Assembly: GCA_003117195.1 (NCBI GenBank)
Contig: BDSI01000111.1
Coordinates: 176,501-240,500 of the forward strand
Source: Eudorina sp. 2006-703-Eu-15
Lineage: Eukaryota > Chlorophyta > Chlorophyceae > Chlamydomonadales > Volvocaceae
Direction of reading: 5' to 3'
DNA length: 64,000 nt
In this document: positions 11,689 to 21,800 of the stretch, piece after piece
How positions within the stretch are numbered: position 1 is the first letter of the stretch
Layout: every line of letters begins with the position of its first letter
Program-made: the position numbers and the translations under genes
Notes under the pieces: generated by a model
What the model was told of the DNA's origin: nothing
Databases searched by the model: none
Seen by the model: only the letters and a program-made list of their open reading frames with translations

Positions 11689-14579
11689 TGGGATGTGGAG
11701 CTGGGGTCGGTTGTAGCCCCTTCTCGTTCCCGGAGATACCTTGCGTCCATCCAGAGACAAGTGTCTCTGGCATCCATCCGCGCCACACTTGCACAGCACG
11801 CCATGTGCCATGACAGCGTGTACGGGTGGTCGCATCGTGCGCTTCAGCGCGACCGCATGCCGCGGTCGCCAATGCCTTACGCTTGTTCGTAAGCAGGCAA
11901 GACATACCTGACAGCAGGTGCAGCAGCCATTATTAATCGCGCATCCACATGTTGTCGCCAGCTCTGCTGCCCCTGGCTGACGGAGACTTGGCGAGGTACG
12001 GTAACGGAAGAGTGTTTCGCTATTGTGTTACTGTTACAACTACCATTACAGTATCATCATTCCGAACTTGGCGCTGGCAAGGATTGTATGGGCGCGTGTC
12101 CGTGTCCGTGGCCTGTTGTACGAATAAACGAGACAAGGTACGGCATGTCAGGTTGGTTGACACGGGACTTGACAGCTAGCTGAGACATTCATGAGGGGGC
12201 TTCCGATGTCTCCGCAGCACAGCATAGCGCGAGGAGAAAACGAAGAACTGATCGGTGCCGGAGGGTGCCTGCTAGCAACATTTCACAACGTACGGCATTT
12301 GTACGACACTATTAACTGTCGGCTCCGTTTTGCGCCTTCCGTCGAAGGATTTACATTTTCGCTGTGTTGTGGTTTTCTGCGATGCGGCGTGCACACAACC
12401 GGAATCGCGAACTGGGTGTGTATGTGTGTGTTTTGGTGGTTTGACGGCCCATGAGGAGGTTTATGCACGTGCACATGAGGAGTTTCATCATGCACGTGCA
12501 GTATAAGTAAGTTATGACTGCAGCAGTTTTGCAACCCCCTACACCCCTTTGAACGGGATTGGCGGTGCTGGTGCACGGGCCTTGGTACACGGTACTGTGT
12601 TCCGCGCTGGCAGCGAGGTCGTACAGCTATGCAGGGTGCCGTACTAGGATTCTCAGCCAAGTCTGAGCTTGAGTGAGTTCTCGGTGCGCTCGCGGTACTG
12701 GTACGGTGGCTGGGCCTTTATGGCGCGGTTTTCCCTTCTGAGGTGTGTGGTTGAGCAGGAGGAGGCTTTGGTTGTCAGCGATGGCCCGCGGGTGGGCTCC
12801 ATTGTTAACCCTTGGGCTCCCGTCTCAGTCCCCAGCTTGCCCCGGCTTGGGGCACAATCCAAAGGGTCCCGACCCAAACCCAGAATAAGCCTGCATGCAG
12901 CAGCCTCCGCCACAGGTCGTTCCCCGAAATGTACCGACCGTGGTGGTACCGTACCTGCAGCGTCATGTCCTGTCGCAGCTCCGTGGAGTGTGGACGGAAG
13001 CACGGAACGATCCCCGGCGCCAGCCAGCCAGCGCAATGACCGACCGATCCCAAGGCCCGTGCACCAGCACCGCCGATCCCGCTGTTCCGCTGCTTCTGCG
13101 CGGCGAAGGTGATGCGACGCTGATTTGTTTGGCAATACTCCCCGTGATGGGCTCCGTGGCGCGGCGTGGAGCCGTCAGAAAATCCGCATAAACGACACAA
13201 GGTACATAATGATGCACGATGCGGGGATGGTGGCCTCCTGACATCCAAGAAAACCTATCTTCGGTGCGCACAGGAGGGTTCTGTCTTTGGTCCAGCCGCA
13301 ACGAGGCAAACGCCCGTATGCCCGCCGTACGGACAGTCATGACACGTGTACGAGACGAGACAACCGCCCTTCGCGTCACTTCGTACCCCGGGACGCGCAA
13401 CCTTCAATGTCTTCACGGCGCCCCGGACAGCCAGCCAGCCAGCCAAGGGGGGACACCCGGCGGATCGTTGGGCGCTCGTTGAGTGCGCGGTGGTCAGGGT
13501 TCTGACAGCTGTGTTACCTCCCATTGTTTGTCACGCAGTTTTCGGTGGTTTCTGGCTTTTGGGCGGGCGGGCTCGTAGTCAGGCTGCGGGCGGGCATGGC
13601 AGCGGGCATGGCAGCTTGGCAGGCCGCGCTGCCAGGAGGGTAGGGGAGGGTCGCAACCGCACCTCAAATCCTCAATCCTCTGATTCCTGGAGTACAGGTG
13701 TGCCAGCCAGTACAGGTGCTAGATCAGCCACCCAGTTCCCCGCGGAGGTTTTGATTGGATGACCGACCCAACCATGCGATCCGCGCGCAACAGCTGCCTT
13801 GGCCGCGATTGATCAAACACAACCGATCCGCGCAACTTGATACATCGCCGTCGGTGGGCGGCCCGATAAAAATGGGGGTTTCGCTCTGGCGTTTCCGAAC
13901 AGAGTCAGCGGACTCCTGCACCAAGTAGCTGTTCCGTGTTGTTCGTTCAGGTTCGTTCATCTTGTGGTGGGAGGGAGACGCGCGGCGTCCGCTCCGGCCG
14001 CCCTACTGCCCAATTTGAAGCAAGATGTTGGGGCTTAGTTGTTCTTCTTGCAACGCCAGGTGAACCTTGAGAACAATATTCATGCAATATGTTTTCTTAT
14101 GCACTCCAGGCATGATACATAGGACCGCTGCCATTTGCTTAAAAATCGAGTCGACTAAAACCGACCGGCAGCGTTCCAGACCATTCAGTTTTGACAATTC
14201 TGCATAGTTATGTGAAGCATTAACGTTTGCGTGAACGGGCCCCAAGCAACTGCCAAACGTTGCGAAAGGCGCAGTCCGTCGACTGTTTCAAGCAAGCCAA
14301 CGGACCCCCGTGTGTGCCCCCCGAGACTTTCACTGGCTCCAGGACCTCTTTAAAAATTTGCACGCGGTTTAAATTTATATTATCGTTTGCAGGGGATTTT
14401 AAAAGGTTACAAGGTTGAAACGTCGATTTGCCATGCCGTACTCAATTCAAGCGCCATCCATCCATGTATATAAAGCTCATCTTCATTTAAGTGAGTAGGA
14501 CAATAGGCCCCGGAGCGGATGTGGTCGAGTAAAGCACCGGGCAGCTTTCATCCATAACAGTCATCCCAGCTGCTTCACC
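11689..14579. other. Intergenic region between the two LamG-domain genes
   Basis: This holds the 3' UTR of the upstream gene and the promoter of the downstream one. I found no TGTAA within the first few hundred bases after 11688. Open frames near 12650-13150 exist on both strands over the same bases and have no recognisable domain. A 31-bp inverted repeat (12555-12585 and 13050-13080) is described separately. The sequence around 13900-14570 is lower in GC. Confidence 0.5.
12555..13080. repeat. 31-bp inverted repeat pair spanning 526 bp
   Basis: The left arm at 12555-12585 begins GGGATTGGCGGTGCTGGTGC. The right arm at 13050-13080 is its reverse complement with one T/C difference. This could be the terminal inverted repeats of a small non-autonomous DNA transposon, but no target-site duplication is evident outside the arms and no transposase is encoded inside. 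Confidence 0.6.
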
Positions 14580-16462
14580 ATGGCACGTTTTACGCTTCAA
14601 TGTGGCTCCATTTTCGTAGCTTTGGTATTTGCTTTTTCATCTACAGGGGTCATCGCACAACGTTCTGCAAGGAGGTTAGGTGAGTCGCTCGACGTAGCGC
14701 TGTTCAAAATTTCAAATGTCTCGCCCTCGTCCCCGAGTGTTCCGAAAGGGCTAGTGAGCTTCTCTGATCCCTGTTGTGTACTTTGATATAGAGCTTAATT
14801 TAATTTTCTGCAAGGAAGCGAATTACGGTTTCATCTGCCTCTGCCGCGTCGCGAATTTAAGGGGCCGCCGATCAAAAGGCAGACAAGGGGTTGCAGGGCA
14901 ATCGAATGTACCTGCGCAGCTGACTGTTGATGCTTTCCAGATTTCGCAACGGGATTTGACTGATTTCGCATTCCGGCTGTTCGTTTTTGCATCCCTTCCC
15001 CGTGGACCACACTTCCGCAACTGCAGCGGACAGTGCCGCTCAGTCGCCAACTCCGCCACCGCCACCGCCACCGCCACCGCCGCCGCCGTCTCCTCCGCCA
15101 CCGGAAGTGCCCTCGAGCCAGCCAGGTGAGGCAGACGGTGCACCTCGGGCATCACCCGTACTGTGACCGTTACAAGGTGGACCCGTGTCCCGACCGAGCA
15201 TTCCAACGGGGCCCAGATAGCTCGTAGGCGCCTCGTCTCTACCTAGGACTGCGCCCCCATCCTCCATCAACCCTTACTCTTGCAAACCATTCCGAGCGCA
15301 CCACGACGGCATGATGAATCCCCGAACACCGGGCATGCTGCCAATTGCCCCACAGCTCCCATCCTCCTACATTTGCAATACCGGGCCACACACTCTTGCA
15401 GTACCGTACCAATCCGTTATTGATACTGCAACAAAATTACCGCATCTCGCCTCCGGAGCCGCGTGCATCCACCCCGTTACCACCCCGTTCCCATCCGTTC
15501 ACCCCACACTGCCCATAGCCCTGCCACCTTTACACCTCATCTGACTACACCACACACACACACCGTGCTCTCTTCAGCCCCTGCCGGTCAATCAAAGCCC
15601 AACATGACTTTGGTTGGCCCGCCCGCCCGCCCGCCGTGCATGCGGTCCCACTCCACCCGCAGCCGCTCCCGGGTACCTGCTGCCAGACAGCCTCCGCCCC
15701 GACGCCGCCTACTTTGATGCCGCCGTCGGCGTCGACCACACCCGCCGCGCCCGCCCCCGCCACGACTACGCGCACTACTGGGACGAGGTCGCGCCGCCGC
15801 CCTCCTCCGACCGGCCCCCGGCGCGCCTCATCTTTGAGGGCCTCTGCAGGGTCAACCGCCCGGGCACAGCGGGCTCCTCCGAGGCCTCCATCCAGTTTGA
15901 CGGCAAGACGTGCATGGCGGTCATGCCCGACCACAACCTGACGTCCTGGGACGAGTCGGCCACCAGCGAGTTCACGGCCGTGTGGATCGGCCGCTTCAAC
16001 CGGCGGGCCAAGTACCCCGACCAGGTGCTCCTGGTGCTCAGTCGCACCGCCGACGACTCGGACAAGGAGCTCTACTGGACGACCCAGGGCGTCCACGCCT
16101 ACTCGCAGGACGCCGGCTACGCCCACGACTTTGAGGTGGAGTCGGCGCCCGGCGGCGGGTGGACGATGGAGGCGCTCTCCCGCACCCCGTCGAGGGAGGG
16201 CGAGGGGATGACGTTGTCGTACTATCGGTACGGCGCCGCGGACAAGGTGGTCAACAAGTGGGAGTTTGAGGGCGGGGCGTGCTCCATCGGGCCAGATAAC
16301 CTGTCGGTCGGGGGAGAGCCGAGGGATGGCGACAAGCTGTTCAAGGGCGATCTGAGTGCCGTACTGGTGTACAACAGGGCGCTGCTGAGTCGGGAGATCC
16401 GGTCGCTGGCCATCTTTTACGGCCCGCGCTTCGGCTGGGAGAGGCCGCGCCAGAGCGGGTAG
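14580..16462 (+). CDS. Secreted protein with one LamG-like domain and a poly-Pro linker (paralogue of the 6.2-kb gene)
   Basis: Three-exon model, 332 aa: 14580-14679, 15027-15125, 15663-16462; both introns are phase 1. Exon 1 is a signal peptide (MARFTLQCGSIFVALVFAFS). Exon 2 encodes a linker of about 33 residues dominated by Pro with Ser/Pro units. Exon 3 is a single concanavalin/LamG-like domain that shares blocks with the two domains of the upstream gene: LLPDSLRPDAAYFDAAVGV, SATSEFTAVWIGRF, AVLVYNRALL, FYGPRFGWE. It lacks WSC domains and a C-terminal Pro-rich tail. The first intron starts GTGAGT. Tandem position, shared domain and shared intron phase point to local gene duplication with loss or gain of modules. 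A matrix or wall role is inferred. Confidence 0.88.
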
Positions 16463-17397
16463 ATTGGGTAGATGATGCCGGCGCCGATGATTGTGGGTTC
16501 TTGGGAGTGCGGCCACAGATTTCAAAGTTTGGAAGGAAACGTGATCTTAGCTTAGGATGTCAGCGCGGCAAGGAAACGTGGTCTTCGTGGTCTTCGCTCA
16601 AGATCTTAGGACGGAATGGTGGGGGTTCATATGCTGGATGGCGGGGCTGGGGTTGGGAGCGCGTACCCATTTGGTGGTTTGGTTCTAGAACCCGGATGTT
16701 TGAGGACTAGGCCCCCCACTTAATGCGGGGAGCTCATCCGGGGAGCAACTGGAACGCACCGCACTGATGTGGGGAGCCTATTCGATGCCCTCGCCAACAG
16801 GGCATCAACGGCCGAAAAAAGACGGCCGAAAAAGTAGTTGAGGGGCGGTGCGTGAGCGCTGCGCTGTTTTGCATGCAGGTACTGCGAACACGGGTATGCA
16901 AGGGGAGGCTTGATGGTCGCTTGGCTCTTTAGCTGTGGCTTTGTCGAATCCGGGAGGGGCTTCGAACGCAGGGGCATATGACCGCAGCGAACGGTGCTAA
17001 CGTTGCTTCGGTTGATGTATTTTTTGGAGTGGCTACGGCGTTGAAATGAATGATGAATTCGGATGCATGTCATAAATTTGAATCTTGATGGGTTTGTCTG
17101 GTCATTCGCGGTTCTTTCGAACGGAAAGAAGTGTTGTTTCTGTCGAGAGGTGTGACGGCGAGGTGGACGGGTTTAGTGAAGCCTGTCGTCCTCGCTGCTG
17201 TTGTACGTGTGATATCTCTTCCCTCTCGGTGGTGATGGAAATACGGTGTCCTGCAGCGATCGCTTTTTCGAGCACCTTGCAACCGTTACACCGCTAATCG
17301 AACGGGCCGTTACGATGCGCTTGTCGGCACCTCTTAACGACTCTGGCGCCGCGCCGCACCTGATGCCCGGCCCGCCTGCGCGCGAACGGTCCCTCCC

Positions 17398-17402
17398 TGT
17401 AA
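17398..17402 (+). terminator. TGTAA, possible polyadenylation signal of the 14.6-kb gene
   Basis: First TGTAA noted on the plus strand after the stop at 16462, about 0.94 kb downstream. Green-algal 3' UTRs can be this long, but the link is positional only. Confidence 0.3.
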
Positions 17403-18693
17403 CGCCTGTTGCCGCAATACAGGTGGTCGCACATTCTCTCGCACTGCCCTGCCCGCCCGAGTACACACGCTCTCTCTCGCTCTCCAGTACTGTCACCTAC
17501 CCACCTTGCTACCCTCGTGGGCAAGCCCGTCGATAAGCCAGCCGATGGACGGGTTCTAACTAGGTTTCCGTAACAAAATACCGTAGGTTCAATCACCCTA
17601 CTCCATCCCTAACACCCACCTACCTACCCACCCACCCAATCACACACACGGAATCGTGCATTCCTCCTCCGTGACCCGCCACCACCCTCGCAGTGGTATC
17701 ACAGTGGCGTCCATCAGAGCAGCAGCAGCAGGAGGAGGAGGAGGCCCTCTGTAATCAGCACTCGGCGACCCACTCCTGCCTGCCTAGCACCAGCCAGCGT
17801 GCGTTCGCGCACGCCGGCCCGGCTCACATCCGATTGCTGTGTCCGCGACCCACGGGTCACGTAGACCTGCGCCACACCCAGGACCTCCAAGTCCGGGTCC
17901 AGGTCCGGACCTTCCCTCCGGACCCCGCCACAGTAGTCCCTAGGTACTCCTCATCGTCATCATCATCATCATCATCGTCATCATAACGCGCACGCCTCAC
18001 TTCGGGATGGTCGCGACGATACGCGCCGATACGCGCCGCGCACGCGCGCGGAGGCAGCGGCAGCAGCAGCACCAGCAAATACAGCATCCGAGCACCTATC
18101 TCTCCCGCGGCGGCTGGCTCACGGAGGGGTATCGCAGCGCTCAACCAGACGGCGTTCACGCGGCATCCATCCATCCGGATATCCATCCATCCATCCGGAC
18201 CCATCCAGCCATCCATCCGGACCCATCCAGCCATCCCAGCCATCCCGACATCCGCCCATCGGCGCCGATCCGTCCGGGCTCCGAGGCGCCAGTGATCATG
18301 ACATGCACACCGCCGCCATGCCTCTCCGTCCCTTGGGGCCCCCCACCCCCCAGCCGGACCGCAGCCCTGCCTTCCCTCCAGCTGTCCAGCACCGGTTCTT
18401 TACCCCCCCCCCCCGCCCCCCATGTCGCCCCATGGATGGGTACACGCTGTGCCGTCCGTTGCGCCGCTTCGGACCCCGCCCCGCTTGCGTAAGGCGACAC
18501 GAGGTGAGGTATGGCGCCCCCCCCTTCCCGCCCCGCCCCCCGACCCACTTCCCATTCGGCGGCCCCCGCCCCGGGCCTCCTCCTTCACAGGCGGGCTGAT
18601 CAGCATGGCGCCCCATGTACGGCCATCTCCGAGCACCGAGCCCACGGGTCGGGGCCATCGGAGGCAACCCCCGCGCCCACCCCCCACCCCAGT

Positions 18694-18748
18694 CGCTCTG
18701 GCAGCAGCACAGTTTGAAAAATGTCTACAAATTTCCTATACCCCCCCC
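18694..18748 (-). repeat. Reverse-orientation long-form copy of the dispersed motif
   Basis: On the plus strand it reads GCTCTGGCAGCAGCACAGTT then TGTCTACAAATTTCCTATAC. It lies about 130 bp beyond the KAPA synthase stop, probably in the 3' UTR or just downstream. Confidence 0.85.
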
Positions 18749-18877
18749 ATCCACCCACCCACCCACCCACGTCTGCGGCATCACCCGCCCCCGCCCCCGC
18801 CCCCAACCCGACCCCGTCCCGCCCCCGGCCCCCCCGCTGCGCCAGTGGAGCACCCGGCCCACAGTGGGCTGTCCACC

Positions 18878-21800
18878 TCACAGACGGCTGCGCAGCTCCG
18901 CCGCCGCCGCCGGGGCCGGGGGCGGGGGCTTGGGCTGGGGACCAGGCTGCGAGCAGGCGGCGGGGCCCTGCCCGGGCAGCGCGGCACGAGGGTCTAGCAG
19001 GTGCGGCAGCCGTACCAACGGCACGCCCGAGCGCCGTACGAGATGGATCAGCTCGTCCACATCGTCGTACGAGTGCGCTGCGGAGAGGCTCACCCGTAGC
19101 CTGCAGGTGGGCACCGGTCGGGGTCCGGGCCACCCCGGGGTGGGGCGGAGTGGGAGGGCGTGGAGATGCGGCAAAGTAGAGAATTTGTGGGAGATTTAGG
19201 TTGTGTGTGTATATGTGTGTGTGGGGGGGGGGAACATTCCAACCGGCATCAGAGGGGCAGGGTTGCGGGAATGTGAGAAGGGGTATATGCGGGGGGGTGG
19301 GGTAAGGCAGCACTCGAGACACCGACTTGATGAGGTGGTGTGCAGCCGGGGCCCGGGAACTTGAGATGTACGGGATCTCCAAGGGGTGGGAGCTGAGGGC
19401 CCATCCGCTGGTAAGATACATACACATGCACTTATGGGCATCCATGGATATGGCCGTGCTTGTACGGACAGGGTCGCGACTAACAACGGTCTAACAACGG
19501 TCAAACAACGGCCATACCCCCCCAACGGGCCACACGCGGGCGGCCCCCGCGGGGGTGCAAGGCCGCGGCCCCACCTGCAGGTCCCCGGCGGCACTGTGGG
19601 CGGCCGGATGGCGGGGACGTGCAGCCCCGCCGCCAGCAGGCGGGAGGACAGCTCCAGGGTGGGGCCCTCGGGGCCCACCACCAGCGGCACCACAGGGCTC
19701 AGCGCGGGGACGCCCAGCCCCTCACCCAGCCGCCGTACAAGGGACCAGACGTGCTGCCGCCGCCAGGACTCCCTGAGGGTGTGCCAAGGGAGGGCCGAGG
19801 TGGTGGGGGTTGGGAGTTGGAGGTTGGGAGTTGGAGGTTAGGGGTTGGGGTTCCGTCAGGACAGCGCCTCCCCGGCAATGGCCCCCATGTCCCCACCAAC
19901 CACCACCAACAACCAGCAGCAGCACCAACCAGCAGCAGCACCCCAAAGTCCCAGCTTCCCAACCTCACCGAGGAGCATAGCCCCGCCGCACCTCCCCCGC
20001 ATCCCCCCTCCCCGCCCGCCCATTAGAAGCTGATGTGTTAAGACAGGTGAGACGGCTGGCACGTAGGAAACACAGGGCCGTAGTAGGGCCGGCGAGAAGA
20101 GTGGTAGCGGTTCAAACCCTAGACTGCTACCAAGCAGGCCCGCGGTCAGCATTTCCTCCCCGCCGCCCACCCCATCCGCTCCCCACCCACCCCATCCGCT
20201 CCCCACCCACCCCATCCGCTCCCCACCCACCCCATCCTCCCCCCCTTTCCCCCTCCCCCACCACACCCCATCGCCACCCTCATCGCAACACCCTGCACCC
20301 CACACCACCTCCCCCTGCACTACTCCCTGTCCTACCCTTCCCGACCTCCACCCAATCTTCATCCGCCCCCCCCATCCGATTTCCTAGTACAACCCCCAAA
20401 GGCCTAGAGCTCCCTCACCTCTGGCTGACTCGCAGCGCCGCCGCCGCCGCCTCCACCACCGGCACCGGCAGCGAGGTCGAGTAGACGAAGGCGCGGCCGC
20501 GGTTGAGCAGCAGCTGCTTGAGCGGCCGGGAGCACGCCACGAAGCCGCCCAGGGACCCAAACGCCTTGGAGAGGGTGCCCACGTGCAAGTCCACCTGGGG
20601 GATGGTGGTGGTGGGGTGCGGTGGGGACGGGGAGGGCGAGGGGGGAGGGGGGAGGGGGCCCGACGGGTGCGGTGGAGGAAGGGGTCGCGAGGGGTGAGGC
20701 AAGGGGAGGTCCTTGGGGGGTTGGGGGGAAGGGGCATCGGAAATTGGTAGATATCATGGGAGGGAGGGGGATTAAATTGAGAAAATAAATAAACCCGAAG
20801 AACGAACCCGGGAGGGAGGGGGGAGGGGGATGTGTGCCTTGGCAGTAGCAGGTACTGGCGGAAGGCAAGCAAAACAAGGGCTGTGACGATTGTGGAGTAG
20901 GTTACGCGGCAGCAAGGGCCAAGGTATTGTGTTGTGGTGCGTCATCGGTCCTAGGATGTGAAGGAGGTGATGCGAGCATGGGAGACGGCGTAGCACAGCG
21001 GGATCGTACTTCGCACTTGTGGGTGTGGCAGACACCGGGACGCGGTCATGGCGGTTGTGGCAGCTATCGCGGAAGGGGTTCCGCGGCGGTGTGATCTACT
21101 TCACGGCTGCCGGAGCAGCAGCAGCACCACCACCACCACCACCAACACCAGGAGGAAGCACGCAGCAGTACTGATGGAGGCCGCTGCCGCGACGTCCTCT
21201 CCCTAGTGTAGATCCTGTAAGTCGCCGCGGGTTCCCGCCCTGCCCCCCCCCCGCCCTGCCCCCTCCCCGCCCTGCCCCCTCCCCCGCCCTGCCCCTTCCC
21301 CCGCCTTGCCCCCTCCCCCGCCTTGCCCCCTCCCCCGCCCTGCCCCCTCCCCGCCCTGCCCCTCCCCCGCCCTGCCCCTCCCCCGCCTTGCCCCCTCCCC
21401 CGCCTTGCCCCTCCCCCGCCTTGCCCCTCCCCCGCCTTGCCCCTCCCCCGCCTTGCCCCCTCCCCGCCCTGCCCCTCCCCCGCCCTGCCCCCTCCCCGCC
21501 TTTTGTTTGCCCCACCTCGTCCGCCACCCCCAGCGCCTCCGCCGCGCCCCCGCCCGCCTCTCCGCACACCAAAGTCGCGTGCGCCTCATCCACCGCCAAC
21601 AGGAACGGATGCCGCCGCCGCAACGCCGCCAGGCCCTACAGGCAGTTAGTTGGCAGTTGGCAGTTGGTTGTTAAGGCCTCCAACGGTGCCGCCCGTGTCT
21701 CCGTGATCAGGTAGACGCTCGTTTGCCGTGCGGCCGACAATCGAGCCTTTGGTTGTCCCTTGGTTGTCCAAACCGGGAATACCTGATGTTTCTGACTACG

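Larger units (their letters stand above)
16463..18877. other. Convergent intergenic region with simple repeats
   Basis: This lies between the plus-strand LamG gene and the 3' end of the minus-strand KAPA synthase gene. It contains an ATC-type trinucleotide run at about 17948-17985 and CATCC-type repeats at about 18165-18245, then very C-rich sequence. A reverse-orientation copy of the dispersed GGAAATTGGTAGA motif lies at about 18694-18748. No gene was recognised. Confidence 0.5.

Noticed and set aside
12653..13135. Opposed 147- and 160-codon frames
   Set aside because: They cover the same bases on both strands, lack domains and include the inverted-repeat arm.
20105..20145. tRNA-like stretch with GGTTCAAACC
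   Set aside because: It has a TGGTAGC/GCTACCA hairpin and a T-loop-like word but no cloverleaf, no anticodon arm and no A box at the right distance. It lies in a KAPA synthase intron.
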